The translations under genes were made by a program, and so were the position numbers. 64,000 nt of DNA from Acinetobacter shaoyimingii (GTDB lineage Bacteria; Pseudomonadota; Gammaproteobacteria; Pseudomonadales; Moraxellaceae). The notes under the pieces were generated by a model. It was not told the origin of the DNA, did no database searches, and saw only the letters and a program-made list of their open reading frames with translations. Shown in pieces: positions 1 to 9,828 of this stretch. The DNA is taken from NCBI RefSeq assembly GCF_011578045.1, contig NZ_CP049801.1:682001-746000 (forward strand), written 5' to 3'. How positions within the stretch are numbered: position 1 is the stretch's first letter; each line of letters begins with the position of its first letter.

Positions 1-804
1 GTATTAGCGAAGTTGGAAGGGAACAATCCAGCAGGTTCTGTGAAAGATCGCCCTGCGTATAACATGATTATGCAAGCTGAAAAGCGTGGTGAAATTAAGC
101 CTGGTGATACCCTGATTGAAGCAACCAGCGGTAATACAGGGATTGCACTCGCTATGGTTGCAGCCATGCGTGGCTATAAGATGAAGCTGATTATGCCAGC
201 CAATTCTAGTCAAGAGCGTAAAGATGCCATGGGTGCTTATGGTGCTGAACTGATCGAAGCCAATAATATGGAAGAAGCGCGTGACATGGCACTACAAATG
301 CAAAAAGATGGCGTAGGTCTGGTCTTAAATCAATTTGGTAATCCTGATAATGTAGAAGCACATTACCTCACCACAGGTCCAGAAATTTGGGAACAAACAG
401 GCGGTAAAATTACTCATTTCGTCAGCTCAATGGGCACAACGGGCACGATTATGGGAATTTCAAAGTATTTAAAAGAACAAAATCCAGACATTCAAATTGT
501 GGGCTTGCAACCGTCTGAAGGTTCAAATATTGCAGGTATTCGTCGTTGGCCGAAAGAATATTTGCCAACCATCTTTGATCCATCTCGTGTTGACCGTATT
601 ATGGATATTCCACAGATTGAAGCGGAACGCACGGCACGCCAATTGGCACGCCAAGAAGGAATCAGTGCGGGAACTTCTTCAGGTGGGGCAGTATGGGCTT
701 CAGTTAAAATTGCTGAAGAAAATCCAGATGCTGTGATTGTGTGTATTGTCTGCGATCGTGGTGATCGTTATCTGTCTACTGGATTATTTTCAGTAGAAGA
801 TTAA
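1..804 (+). CDS. cysM: Cysteine synthase B, 5' end cut by window edge
   Basis: PLP-dependent O-acetylserine (or phosphoserine/thiosulfate) sulfhydrylase making cysteine in the cytoplasm. The reading frame is open from base 1, so the gene starts to the left; 267 residues are visible against about 300 for the family. The Schiff-base lysine lies in NPAGSVKDR (visible residue 15), followed by the substrate loop TSGNTG and, near the end, the phosphate-binding glycines GTSSGG. CysM rather than CysK is favoured by the CDRGDRYLSTGLF C-terminus. The next gene starts 20 bp downstream on the same strand. Confidence 0.93.
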   Translation, partial: VLAKLEGNNPAGSVKDRPAYNMIMQAEKRGEIKPGDTLIEATSGNTGIALAMVAAMRGYKMKLIMPANSSQERKDAMGAYGAELIEANNMEEARDMALQMQKDGVGLVLNQFGNPDNVEAHYLTTGPEIWEQTGGKITHFVSSMGTTGTIMGISKYLKEQNPDIQIVGLQPSEGSNIAGIRRWPKEYLPTIFDPSRVDRIMDIPQIEAERTARQLARQEGISAGTSSGGAVWASVKIAEENPDAVIVCIVCDRGDRYLSTGLFSVED

Positions 805-823
805 TTCTAATAAGAGTCTATGT

Positions 824-1651
824 ATGCGTCTTCCTGTTTTAGTGTTCGATATCGAAACCTTAACCGATCTTAAATCAGGGGCGCATTTATATGGCTTAGA
901 TTTACCTGAACCCGATCTTGATCAAGCGTTGACTAAACTCCGCCGTCAGGAGTCAGGAACGGATTTTCAGCGTCTGCCTTTACATGAAATAGTCTGTATT
1001 TCAGGTTTATGGATTGATGAAAAAGGCACAATGAAACTCTTTTCATTTAGCCAAGAGCAATATTCAGAAGCTGAGATTCTACAAAAATTCTTATCTATTT
1101 TTGATAAGCGAAATCCAACACTGGTCAGTTGGAACGGATCACAGTTTGATTTACCTGTGATTTTGTATAGAGCCATGTATCATGGTCTGTCTGCGCCAAG
1201 TTTGTTCGATCAAGGCGAAATTGATACGCAAAAGCGTTATAATAACTACCAGAATCGTTATCACCATCGTCATATAGATTTAATGGACTGGATGGCGATG
1301 TTTAATGGTCGCAATTTCCAAAAACTAGACGATATCGCGCATTTGCTGGGTTACCCTGGTAAACGAGGCAAAGCAGGTTACTTAATTCCTGAATATGTGC
1401 GTAATCAGCAATGGTTAGAAATGACCAGCTATTGTGAAGCCGATGTGTTAAATACTTGGCTGGTTTATTTACGATTCTTACTGTTAAAAGGGCAAATTTT
1501 GCCTGAGGATCATCGTTTATGGATTCAAGCCACGATTCATTATTTACAAGGTCAACCACAGCAAACTGAGTTTTTGCAAGTTTGGCAAACATGCTGCAAA
1601 CACACTGATTTTACGTCTTCGGATTTTTCACAACCCCCTCAACAACATTAG
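824..1651 (+). CDS. PolB-like 3'-5' exonuclease domain protein
   Basis: Predicted DnaQ/RNase H-fold 3'-5' exonuclease of the stand-alone DNA polymerase B exonuclease-like family. The N-terminus carries the metal-binding DxE of exonuclease motif I (VFDIETL, D9/E11). Motif II is around residue 100 (LVSWNGSQFDLPVI), and YCEADVLNTW near residue 207 supplies the motif III acidic residue. No polymerase domain follows, so the 275-residue protein is an exonuclease alone. It sits 20 bp after cysM and 10 bp before rlmD, so it is probably co-transcribed with them. Its natural substrate is unknown; a DNA or RNA repair role is inference. Confidence 0.8.
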   Translation: MRLPVLVFDIETLTDLKSGAHLYGLDLPEPDLDQALTKLRRQESGTDFQRLPLHEIVCISGLWIDEKGTMKLFSFSQEQYSEAEILQKFLSIFDKRNPTLVSWNGSQFDLPVILYRAMYHGLSAPSLFDQGEIDTQKRYNNYQNRYHHRHIDLMDWMAMFNGRNFQKLDDIAHLLGYPGKRGKAGYLIPEYVRNQQWLEMTSYCEADVLNTWLVYLRFLLLKGQILPEDHRLWIQATIHYLQGQPQQTEFLQVWQTCCKHTDFTSSDFSQPPQQH

Positions 1652-1660
1652 GTTAGTTCA

Positions 1661-3037
1661 TTGAAACATAGAGCATCATCTCGTCCATCTCAGCTTCCAC
1701 GATCTATTTTTAAAGTTGAGAGACTTTCACATGAAGGGCGAGGGATAGCTCACTATTCAGCCGATCAAGGGCATCCTGCCGATAAAGCTGGTAAAAAAGT
1801 CTTTATTCGATATGCTTTGCCTGGTGAAACAGTTGAAGCGCAGATCACGCATCAAGCTAAAAAATTAGAAGAAGCAGATTGTATTGAATTGCTAGGTGAT
1901 CCCAACCCGCATCGTATTACCCCAGTATGTCCGCATTTTGGTATTTGTGGTGGCTGCAATATGCAACATATTCAGCCAGATGAACAAATACGCTTAAAGC
2001 AAGATGTTTTAAAATCACATCTGGAACATTTCGCAGGGATTCAGCCAGAACAATGGCTCGCACCCTTACGTTCAACACGTGAAGATTATCGTCATAAAGC
2101 ACGTATTGGGGTTCGTTATCTGCCGAATAAAGATAAGTTGCTGATGGGTTTTCGTGAAGCACAAAGCAATCGTTTAACTGAAATTACCACCTGTAAAATT
2201 TTGGATACTGACCTTGATCAAGCTTTACCAGAGCTTCGTCGATGCTTGGAAAGTCTTAAAGCTAAGTCAGACATTGGACATATCGAGCTGGCCAAAGGGG
2301 ATCAAGAGGTTGCGCTTTTAGTACGACATGTCAACAAACTGAAGCATAATGATGTCAACCTATTGAAAGATTTTACGTTAAGTAGAGGGTGGCAGTTGTA
2401 TTTACAACCTTCGAATGCTGACAGTCTTCATCGCGTGGATGATACAGATGCACCTATGCGATTGCACTATCGTTTAGATGAGTTTGATGTGGAGTTTGGT
2501 TTTAAACCGACAGATTTTACTCAAGTGAATCCGACAGTGAACCCTCAGATGGTCAAGCTGGCATGTGAATTGCTTAATCTAGCCCAAGGAGAAAGGGTTC
2601 TTGACCTATTTTGTGGTCTTGGAAACTTCTCACTTCCTCTTGCCCGAGAAGTTGGGCGTCATGGTCAGGTAATTGCGGTTGAAGGTAGCGAAGACATGGT
2701 GAAGCGCGGTACAGAAAATGCACTGAAAAACAGCATCGCCAATGTTAGTTTTCACGTGCAAGATTTGACGAAAGATTTTTCGCAACATTCTTGGGCAAAT
2801 GAGGGTTTTGATGCACTATTAATAGACCCTCCTCGTGCTGGTGCGGAAGAAGTGATGCATTATGTGCCTAATTTTGGTGCTAAAAAAATTGTTTATGTAT
2901 CCTGTAATCCTGCTACATTAGCAAGAGACGCCGGAATATTAGTTAAAAACGGATATCAATTAAAAAAAGCAGGTGTCATGGACATGTTTACCCATACGGG
3001 ACATGTCGAATCAATTGCCTTATTTGAAAAAATTTAG
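1661..3037 (+). CDS. rlmD: 23S rRNA (uracil-1939-C5)-methyltransferase RlmD
   Basis: SAM-dependent methyltransferase producing m5U1939 in 23S rRNA. An N-terminal TRAM-like RNA-binding segment (about residues 15-80) is followed by the iron-sulfur cluster cysteines C90, C96 and C99 ([10 protein letters not shown]). The SAM-binding motif is [16 protein letters not shown] near residue 310, and the nucleophilic cysteine lies in [12 protein letters not shown] near residue 415. The length (458) is normal. The only in-frame start before the TRAM region is TTG at 1661, with a weak ribosome binding site, so the exact start is less certain than the identity. relA follows 44 bp downstream. Confidence 0.93.
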   Translation: MKHRASSRPSQLPRSIFKVERLSHEGRGIAHYSADQGHPADKAGKKVFIRYALPGETVEAQITHQAKKLEEADCIELLGDPNPHRITPVCPHFGICGGCNMQHIQPDEQIRLKQDVLKSHLEHFAGIQPEQWLAPLRSTREDYRHKARIGVRYLPNKDKLLMGFREAQSNRLTEITTCKILDTDLDQALPELRRCLESLKAKSDIGHIELAKGDQEVALLVRHVNKLKHNDVNLLKDFTLSRGWQLYLQPSNADSLHRVDDTDAPMRLHYRLDEFDVEFGFKPTDFTQVNPTVNPQMVKLACELLNLAQGERVLDLFCGLGNFSLPLAREVGRHGQVIAVEGSEDMVKRGTENALKNSIANVSFHVQDLTKDFSQHSWANEGFDALLIDPPRAGAEEVMHYVPNFGAKKIVYVSCNPATLARDAGILVKNGYQLKKAGVMDMFTHTGHVESIALFEKI

Positions 3038-3081
3038 AGATAGACGTTTTAAAATGAAGAGTAGATTCAAAGGAGAATGGT

Positions 3082-5388
3082 ATGGTCACAGTTCGTGAAC
3101 AGTTGCCTGGACGACTCACTGAGTTATCTGAGGAAACGACTGTAGAGCATGCCGCTGAAGCGCAACAAGGATTAGCCACTTGGCTAGAGCGTGCTCGTTC
3201 TATTTTAGACGGTATTGAGCTTAAACAATTAGAAGAAGTGGCGCAGTTCGTATTACAAAAAGAGCTGACCACGACCATCAACCATAAAACCAATGCCTTT
3301 GCCACTGGCTTAGGTATGGCCGATATTCTTGCGCATTTACATGTAGATGAAGACACTTTGTCAGCAGCTATGCTGTATCGTAGTGTGCGTGAAGGATTTA
3401 CCACTTTAGATGAGATTAAGACACGCTTTGGTGAAAGCGTATACAATCTGGTCAAAGGCACGTTGGCGATGGGTAAATTGTCCGAGCTGATTGAAAAGAA
3501 CAAACGCCTAGAAGATCACTTTAATAACAATCAACGTGAGCATTTAACAGGCATTTATAAAATGCTGATTTCGGTGACGGAAGATGTTCGTGTTGTTTTA
3601 GTCAAGCTGGCAGAACGTACTTACTCTCTGCGTGAATTGGCGCAGTCATCTCGCGAACGTCAAGAGCGTGTCGCACGAGAAATATTAACCATTTATTCAC
3701 CATTGGCACATCGTTTAGGCATTGCGCAACTCAAATGGGAGCTTGAAGATCTGGCTTTCCGTTATCTTGCACCTGAACGTTATAAAGAAATTGCTTCTTT
3801 ACTCAATGAAAAGCGTCTTGAACGTGAACAATATATTCAATTTGTGGTGGATAAGCTCAAGCATGAATTGGGACAGCAAGGAATAGAGGCTGAAATTTCA
3901 GGTCGTGTAAAACACATTTATTCGATTTATCGAAAAATGAAAAGCAAGAACTTAAGCTTTGATCAGCTTTATGATATTCGTGCTGTACGTGTGTTGGTCA
4001 AGGATGTTTCTGAGTGCTATCACTCATTGGGCATTGTGCATCAAATTTGGCGTCATATTCCACATCAGTTTGATGATTATATTACCAACCCGAAAGCCAA
4101 TGGTTACCGTTCATTGCATACCGCAGTGATTGCGGAAAATAAATCGCTTGAGATTCAAATCCGTACTCATGAGATGCATGAAGAGGCTGAACTCGGCGTA
4201 TGTTCGCACTTTAACTATAAAGAAGGCAGTAAAGCGACCGATTTTTCATTTAATCATCGTTTGCATTCATTACGTGTTGTCTTGGAACATTATCAAGAAC
4301 GTAATGAAAATAGCGGTCATCCAAATGAAGATGAGACTGAAGGTTTTGAACAGCTTCAAGATTTTGAAGATTTCGAAAAAATCTATGTATTCAGTCGTGA
4401 TGGCGATATCAAAGAATTGCCACGAAATTCTACAGTTTTAGATTTTGCATATCATGTACATACCGAAGTGGGTAACAAGTGCTATGCAGCGCGTGTCAAT
4501 CAACGCTATGTCCCGCTAACTTATACGCTAAAAACAGGTGAACAAGTTGAGATTTTAACCAAGAAAGACCGTGAGCCAAATCGTGATTGGTTGGTGAACT
4601 CTCTGGGTTATATCAAGACTGCTCGTGCGCGAGATAAGCTTCGTCATTGGTTTAGACAACAAGATCGTAGTAAGAATTTGGAAGTGGGGCGTGAGCTCTT
4701 GACCAAAGAATTATCTCGATTGGCGATTCATCCTAAAAGTATTGATCTTAATGATTACTGTGCACATTTTAATGTGAAAACAGGGGATGATATTTTGGTG
4801 GCATTGGTGAGCGGAGATATCAGTCTTCATTCATTGATTAATCAAGTCAATCGTCATATGCATCTCGATCAGGATGAGCCTGAATTGGTGCTCAAGCCTG
4901 CATTAAACCCACGTGCTAGTCATACTTTGTCGGCACATGGTATTTTAATTGATGGTTTAGACAATGTGGAATTACACATTGCGCAGTGCTGTCAGCCAGT
5001 GCATGGTGAATCTATTGCAGGATACATTACCTTAAATCGTGGTGTGAGTATTCATAAAGTGGCTTGTGCTGATTACATGCGCATGATTAAGCAAGAGCCT
5101 GAACGTGCTGTAGAAGCCGATTGGGAAATGCAACCGACACGTGGTCAAAGTGTGCAGATTGTGGTGGAAGCATATGACCGTCGTGGTTTGCTCAAAGATC
5201 TCACGCAAGTGATTTTTTCAGATCAAATTAATATTCGTCAGGTCAATACCATCTCGGAAGCTGATGGTATTGCCAACATGAAACTGCTGATTGAAGTTAA
5301 AGGTTTGGCGCAGTTGTCTCGGCTTTTAGCTCGATTGGAGCAACAACCTGGCATCATTAGCGCAAGACGATTGGTACAAGGCAATTAG
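3082..5388 (+). CDS. relA: (p)ppGpp synthetase RelA
   Basis: Ribosome-associated stringent-response enzyme transferring pyrophosphate from ATP to GTP/GDP under amino-acid starvation. In order: an HD-like domain (about residues 60-200) lacking the hydrolase HDxxED signature (AAMLYRSVREG stands where a hydrolase has HD); a synthetase domain with YRSLHTAVI and EIQIRT; a TGS domain near residue 440 (YVFSRDGDIKELP); a zinc-finger/CC-type region (AQCCQPVHG); and a C-terminal ACT domain. This is the synthesis-only RelA type rather than bifunctional SpoT. ATG at 3082 follows AAGGAGAA. A strong terminator follows directly. Confidence 0.96.
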   Translation: MVTVREQLPGRLTELSEETTVEHAAEAQQGLATWLERARSILDGIELKQLEEVAQFVLQKELTTTINHKTNAFATGLGMADILAHLHVDEDTLSAAMLYRSVREGFTTLDEIKTRFGESVYNLVKGTLAMGKLSELIEKNKRLEDHFNNNQREHLTGIYKMLISVTEDVRVVLVKLAERTYSLRELAQSSRERQERVAREILTIYSPLAHRLGIAQLKWELEDLAFRYLAPERYKEIASLLNEKRLEREQYIQFVVDKLKHELGQQGIEAEISGRVKHIYSIYRKMKSKNLSFDQLYDIRAVRVLVKDVSECYHSLGIVHQIWRHIPHQFDDYITNPKANGYRSLHTAVIAENKSLEIQIRTHEMHEEAELGVCSHFNYKEGSKATDFSFNHRLHSLRVVLEHYQERNENSGHPNEDETEGFEQLQDFEDFEKIYVFSRDGDIKELPRNSTVLDFAYHVHTEVGNKCYAARVNQRYVPLTYTLKTGEQVEILTKKDREPNRDWLVNSLGYIKTARARDKLRHWFRQQDRSKNLEVGRELLTKELSRLAIHPKSIDLNDYCAHFNVKTGDDILVALVSGDISLHSLINQVNRHMHLDQDEPELVLKPALNPRASHTLSAHGILIDGLDNVELHIAQCCQPVHGESIAGYITLNRGVSIHKVACADYMRMIKQEPERAVEADWEMQPTRGQSVQIVVEAYDRRGLLKDLTQVIFSDQINIRQVNTISEADGIANMKLLIEVKGLAQLSRLLARLEQQPGIISARRLVQGN

Positions 5389-5402
5389 CATTTAAAAATC
5401 CC

Positions 5403-5435
5403 AAAAAGAGAGTGATTGTTCACTCTCTTTTTTTT
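5403..5435 (+). terminator. Rho-independent terminator after relA
   Basis: A perfect 13-bp stem (AAAAAGAGAGTGA with its complement), a TTGT loop and a run of eight or more T residues lie 15 bp after the relA stop. It closes the cysM-exonuclease-rlmD-relA transcription unit. Confidence 0.93.
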
Positions 5436-5834
5436 GTTATTAAAAAATAATTAATAGAGAGTTAAAATAATTATAACATTGTTTTTATTGTGTTTTTTTG
5501 TTAACTTTAAGATGAAAAGTGCTTGTTTATTTGTTGGGAAATTATATTTTCCAATACTTTTTTTTGTTTTTAAAAAATTGTATGGGTGATGTGTATGTAT
5601 AAAGTTTTGGGATATTTATAAAATTTCTAAAGCCCAATGCATGAGTGAGCACAATGACATAGTTTTGCTATCTGGCAATTCCAAAAATGATTTTAAACAT
5701 GTCAAAGCAAACACTGGAATTCAAAAAATTATTTTCACAGCACAATGGTTTTATAGCGAATTTGATTAAAAACATAGGGTGCTTTTTTTGAGATGGCGTA
5801 AAAAGTACTGCGGCTTGAGCTGTCTGGGGGGAAT
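5436..5834. other. AT-rich intergenic stretch, no gene seen
   Basis: About 400 bp between the relA terminator and the secreted protein at 5835. It is very AT-rich with frequent stops in all frames, and I see no credible ORF, tRNA or repeat. It must carry the promoter of the downstream gene, but I could not pick convincing -35/-10 boxes. The G-rich run TCTGGGGGGA at 5823-5832 is the only ribosome-binding-like sequence, and it lies unusually close to the ATG at 5835. Confidence 0.5.
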
Positions 5835-7484
5835 ATGCATATTCAGAAGAAATTTTTATGTCTGGTCATCGCACTCTATTCGCTGAAAACAGCACATGCT
5901 GAAATTCAAATTTTCCCTGCACGGGAAATTATCAGCATGAATCAAGCATGTCGTTCTAATTTAAAAGAATATAAGATGAATGATGCCTCTGTGGTATGTG
6001 ATTTTAAGCAAGCCATTTCATTCGATGAAACCCAAAAAAAAGTAGAAGAAGTTTTTAGAACATATTTAAAACAAGCATTTATACAACATCGAATTGTCGA
6101 TTCAGAAAATGAAATAGACAATGCACCGACGTATGTCGCCGATTTGGAAGTCATTCGGGCAGATGAACTGATTTCTAGGAAAAATAAAGAAGTAGAAATT
6201 ACTTTACCTTTAACTTTAAGCCTAAAACTCACAGATGCATCGAATGGTGAAGTTGTTTATCGAAATAGAGCAGCTCAAACAAATAAAATTGTGGTTGATG
6301 CCGAAGCTTTAAACAGCTTAGAAACCAAAAAGTTGATTCAACAAACATTTCAAACCAGCTTTCTGAAGTTAACGAAAAGTTTGACGGATATTTCACGACC
6401 ACAATTGAATTACCAGAAAATAGAAACAAGCAAGATTGGTCAGTGGAAATCATTTGTGATTCTTGACCGAGGTTTAGAGGGAGGAATAGGAACTGAAGAT
6501 GAGCTCAGAGGCAGTCAAGGGGACATGATTCGAGTGGTACACTCAACTCCTCAATATGCAGTCGCAATTCCTCTAACTAGAGATTTGAAATCTACATCTT
6601 TTTTGAAAACTTCAATGAAGAAAGAAAACTCGGGTCATAAAATTAAAGTGCCTATTGTAGATGTGCTCACATATCAAGGAGAGTCTGCAGATCTTGTTGA
6701 GCAGTATTTTAATGATGGGTTAACCGATCAAGCCAGTTTTACTGTTCCAAAATACAACAAGCAACTGAATTCAACTCGATTAGTCGCAAAAAATGTATCT
6801 CTTGTTTCGAAGCCATATACTCAAATGGACGAATTTACACCTTACTCTATTCGATTAACATTGATGCCATTCAACGATTATGAGCAAGAAGGGGGGATGT
6901 TTTTTAAAAAATCTCAACGTGTTATGCACTTGGAAGTATTGGCTGAGATGCTTCATCATTCTGGGCAAGTGATTTACTCTAGCAATGCGGCGATCAAATA
7001 TGGCAACAGTATGAATAGTCATCATTCAGCTCATAGAAATGAGATTAGAGTGGTGAAGTTAAATAACTCAGATGATGTGAAAGATGAATTGCTTCAATTG
7101 GCTCTGAGCAAATTGGGGAAAGACTTTAAAGATCATGTAAATTTTAAGGAAATTGACTTAGCGGTTTTAGCTTCAAGTCCAAGAAATATCATGATACCAA
7201 GTGCGGGTCGCCACTTGGCCAAAGGTATGAAAATTAAAGTATTCAGAACTGAAAAAATCAATGATCTGGATGTGATGTTACCCATTTGGAATGCAACTGT
7301 TGTTGAGCATAATTCACAGTTCACCATTGCCCGTCTCGATCAATCCTTAGTTCTTGGTGAAGTCATTCCGACTCGACCTGGAGATCATGTGCGCTTTCAA
7401 AGTCCTTTGCGAGATAGCATATCTTCAGTTCAAGTCATAGACAAAGCGCAATTGAATCGATTGAAGTCGCTGTTTAAACAGTAA
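5835..7484 (+). CDS. Secreted protein of unknown function (549 aa)
   Basis: Not recognised. The first 23 residues form a clear signal peptide (Lys-containing n-region, hydrophobic core, TAHA cleavage site), so the mature protein is periplasmic or outer-membrane associated. An N-terminal part has a long strand/helix pattern. Two segments, near residues 205-240 (FVILDRGLEGGIG) and 455-520 (IMIPSAGRHLAKGMKIKVF ... VIPTRPGDHVRF), resemble the beta-rich C-terminal module of FlgT/CsgG-like envelope assembly proteins; that likeness is weak and by eye only. No lipobox. It appears monocistronic, and the next gene is convergent with 32 bp between the stops. Confidence 0.7.
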   Translation: MHIQKKFLCLVIALYSLKTAHAEIQIFPAREIISMNQACRSNLKEYKMNDASVVCDFKQAISFDETQKKVEEVFRTYLKQAFIQHRIVDSENEIDNAPTYVADLEVIRADELISRKNKEVEITLPLTLSLKLTDASNGEVVYRNRAAQTNKIVVDAEALNSLETKKLIQQTFQTSFLKLTKSLTDISRPQLNYQKIETSKIGQWKSFVILDRGLEGGIGTEDELRGSQGDMIRVVHSTPQYAVAIPLTRDLKSTSFLKTSMKKENSGHKIKVPIVDVLTYQGESADLVEQYFNDGLTDQASFTVPKYNKQLNSTRLVAKNVSLVSKPYTQMDEFTPYSIRLTLMPFNDYEQEGGMFFKKSQRVMHLEVLAEMLHHSGQVIYSSNAAIKYGNSMNSHHSAHRNEIRVVKLNNSDDVKDELLQLALSKLGKDFKDHVNFKEIDLAVLASSPRNIMIPSAGRHLAKGMKIKVFRTEKINDLDVMLPIWNATVVEHNSQFTIARLDQSLVLGEVIPTRPGDHVRFQSPLRDSISSVQVIDKAQLNRLKSLFKQ

Positions 7485-7506
7485 AAAATGCCTGAATTGA
7501 CAGGCA
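7483..7506 (-). terminator. Terminator for the SDR gene
   Basis: Stem TGCCTG/CAGGCA with a 6-nt loop; read on the minus strand it is followed by six T residues. It lies 11 bp beyond the stop of the SDR gene. Confidence 0.75.
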
Positions 7507-7516
7507 CACCTATCAA

Positions 7517-8296
7517 CTAGTTTTTTCTTCGACTTAAAAATAGATTGCTCACTCGGTTAATAAATTGAGGACTGAGTTTTGAGAGCTGAAACATTGCATT
7601 GGCTTTAAAGCCAACTGGTCGATGTGTTGGGGTGAGGAAATTATTTTTTGCCTGTACGCATTTTAATATTTCAAATGCAACATTCTGCGGTGTAAGTTGT
7701 ACACCCATGTTTTGAATGGTGCCTGCATCCATATCTTTGACCATAGCAGTTTGAACGAATAGAGGCATCACATCGAGTACACGAATTCCATGTTTTTGCC
7801 ATTCAATATCTAACCCTTCAGTAATACCACGTACTGCAAATTTACTTGCCGAATAAGACACTAAGTCAGCTTGTCCATAAATAGCAGAAGCAGAAGATAA
7901 GTTAATCACACGTGCAAAAGAGGCTTGTTTTAAATAGGGAAAAGCAGCATGACATCCGTTCAGAACGCCATTCACATTAATGTTGATGGTACGATGATGT
8001 GACTGAATATCAGTATTTTCAAAATAACCTGAGTACAAGATACCTGCATTATTGACCAATATATTGATTTCCCCAGCAAAGTTTGCAAAATCTTCTAATG
8101 CTTTTTCCCATTGACGATAACTAGTCACATCTAAAGTGCCACCACGGGCATTTGAGCCCAACTGAAGTGCCAGCGCTTTGGCTTGTTTCACGTTAATATC
8201 ATAGATGCCGACTTTATATCCATGTTGATAAAATAATCGTGCAACTGCTTCACCAATCCCTTGTGCTGCGCCACTAATAAAAATACTCTTCGTCAT
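7517..8296 (-). CDS. Short-chain dehydrogenase/reductase
   Basis: Classical SDR of about 259 residues. The Rossmann cofactor motif is ISGAAQGIGEA near residue 7, the NNAG motif is VNNAGILYSG, and the catalytic Ser/Tyr/Lys lie in LSSASAIYG...YSASK. D/N residues after beta-2 (YDINVKQAK) suggest NAD(H), but this is inference. The upstream in-frame ATG at 8320 would add eight residues; the ATG at 8296 starts directly at the Rossmann fold and is preferred. Divergent from mazG with about 120 bp between starts. Substrate unknown. Confidence 0.85.
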   Translation of the reverse strand: MTKSIFISGAAQGIGEAVARLFYQHGYKVGIYDINVKQAKALALQLGSNARGGTLDVTSYRQWEKALEDFANFAGEINILVNNAGILYSGYFENTDIQSHHRTININVNGVLNGCHAAFPYLKQASFARVINLSSASAIYGQADLVSYSASKFAVRGITEGLDIEWQKHGIRVLDVMPLFVQTAMVKDMDAGTIQNMGVQLTPQNVAFEILKCVQAKNNFLTPTHRPVGFKANAMFQLSKLSPQFINRVSNLFLSRRKN

Positions 8297-8416
8297 TACA
8301 AATCCTTGTGTGTTATTCATTTTTGAATTGTTTATATGTTGAGCAGTTCATCATACATTGGACATGGGTTTCAAGTCGTCATTCGGTTTTGTGCAGATTT
8401 TAAGAGGAATATTTTC

Positions 8417-9235
8417 ATGCAAAAGTTATTAAATATCATGCAAGAATTAAGAGAAAAATGTCCCTGGGATCAGCAGCAAACTCCTGAGTCATTAACTCGA
8501 TTTGCCATTGAAGAAGCCTATGAGGTTGAAGCAGCAGTCAGAGCTGGAGATACTGATCATGTCAAAGAAGAACTTGGAGATTTATTGCTACAAGTGGTCT
8601 TTCAAGCGCAAATGTATAGCGAACAAGGTGCATTCGATTTTCAAGATGTGGTCGATAGTATTTCTGAAAAATTGATTCGTCGTCATCCTCATGTTTTCGA
8701 ATCTGAGAAATTTAAAGAACTAGATGTCGATCAGGTGTCAGAACTATGGAAAGATATTAAAACCAAAGAAAAAATTGGAAAACAGAGATCACGATTGGAT
8801 GATGTAAAACATGGACCAGCACTGATTCAGGCCGAAGAGATTCAAAAAAATGTCGCAAAAGTAGGATTTGATTTTGAATCTGTTCAAGATGCGTATCAGA
8901 AATTAGAAGAAGAGTTAAATGAGTTCAATGAAGCGATGCTTCATCAAAATTCCGATGAAATGCAGGATGAATTTGGTGATTGTTTATTTTCATTAATCAA
9001 TGTTGGACGTAAACTTGGTCTTTCAAGTGAGATGGCATTGCTCAGCACCATCCACAAATTTAAAACACGGTTTGCTTTTATTGAAGATCAAGCAGTACTG
9101 CAAAATAAATCCATAGAAAATATGAGTTTGCAGGAAATGGATCAACTTTGGGATCAAGCGAAGTGTTATTTAAAACAACAATCTAAACTTCATTCATTAG
9201 AAATAAAAAACAATCGTCAGGTTAAACATGAATAA
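8417..9235 (+). CDS. mazG: Nucleoside triphosphate pyrophosphohydrolase MazG
   Basis: Hydrolyses (d)NTPs to NMP and PPi as a house-cleaning enzyme. Two MazG all-alpha modules are visible. The first has the metal-binding pattern EEAYEVEAAV...EELGDLLLQVVF (about residues 34-70), and the second has EELNEFNEAM...DEFGDCLFSLIN near residue 165. The frame is open further upstream to 8336, but ATG 8417 is preceded by AAGAGGAAT and begins right at the conserved CPWD(Q) region, giving a normal 272-residue protein. It overlaps the ComEA-like gene by 8 bp. Confidence 0.92.
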   Translation: MQKLLNIMQELREKCPWDQQQTPESLTRFAIEEAYEVEAAVRAGDTDHVKEELGDLLLQVVFQAQMYSEQGAFDFQDVVDSISEKLIRRHPHVFESEKFKELDVDQVSELWKDIKTKEKIGKQRSRLDDVKHGPALIQAEEIQKNVAKVGFDFESVQDAYQKLEEELNEFNEAMLHQNSDEMQDEFGDCLFSLINVGRKLGLSSEMALLSTIHKFKTRFAFIEDQAVLQNKSIENMSLQEMDQLWDQAKCYLKQQSKLHSLEIKNNRQVKHE

Positions 9236-9647
9236 CTTAATTTTAAAATGCTCTCTCTATAGCGTTGTTGGCTTATTTTTAAGTCTCTCGATCCCATCGC
9301 ATGCCGAAAAATTTGATCAAGCTTATTTAAAGTGGAAAGCTGAACAAGCTGCTCAAGATCAAAAGCTGAAAATGAATGATCCAAATCATTACTTATCTCG
9401 ACCGACTGTGCAGAGTAAAAATACCAGTACATCAGCGTCTAATGCATCACTTTCAGGTAAAATTCGTTTAAATTCAGCGAGTGTGTCCGAGCTTCAACAA
9501 CTCAGTGGGGTAGGGCTCAAGAAAGCGCAAGACATTATTGAATACCGTCAACAAAATGGAAATTTCAAATCGGTTGAAGATTTACAGAACGTCAAAGGCA
9601 TTGGACCGAAGTTGGTTGAAAAGAACAAAGATCGTTTGAGCTTGTAA
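9228..9647 (+). CDS. ComEA-like helix-hairpin-helix DNA-binding protein
   Basis: 139 residues: a signal sequence (residues 1-26, ending SIPSHA), a polar linker of about 45 residues, and a C-terminal pair of helix-hairpin-helix motifs (INSASVSELQQLSGVGLKKA and KSVEDLQNVKGIGPKLVEK, approximately residues 78-137). This is the architecture of periplasmic ComEA, which binds incoming DNA during natural transformation, a well-known ability of Acinetobacter. Other secreted HhH proteins share the fold, so the competence role is inferred. The 8-bp overlap with mazG implies translational coupling. Confidence 0.8.
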   Translation: MNNLILKCSLYSVVGLFLSLSIPSHAEKFDQAYLKWKAEQAAQDQKLKMNDPNHYLSRPTVQSKNTSTSASNASLSGKIRLNSASVSELQQLSGVGLKKAQDIIEYRQQNGNFKSVEDLQNVKGIGPKLVEKNKDRLSL

Positions 9648-9828
9648 ATCATCATATAAATTGAAATGGTTGCGTTGCAAAAGACCATGCTTTGATTTCG
9701 TTTTTTCTTGTAGAAAATATGAAAAAAATAGACTGAAGATTAATATAATCAAATTGCCCTTTGATTGTGTTAGAGCTATGATTAGCATAATTATGATTTT
9801 TACGTCTTGACGTAGGAGACAGCGTCTT

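Noticed and set aside
3082-3503. 171-codon minus-strand ORF overlapping rlmD/relA
   Set aside because: Shadow of relA; low-complexity Ser/Arg/Cys composition, no family motif and no ribosome site.
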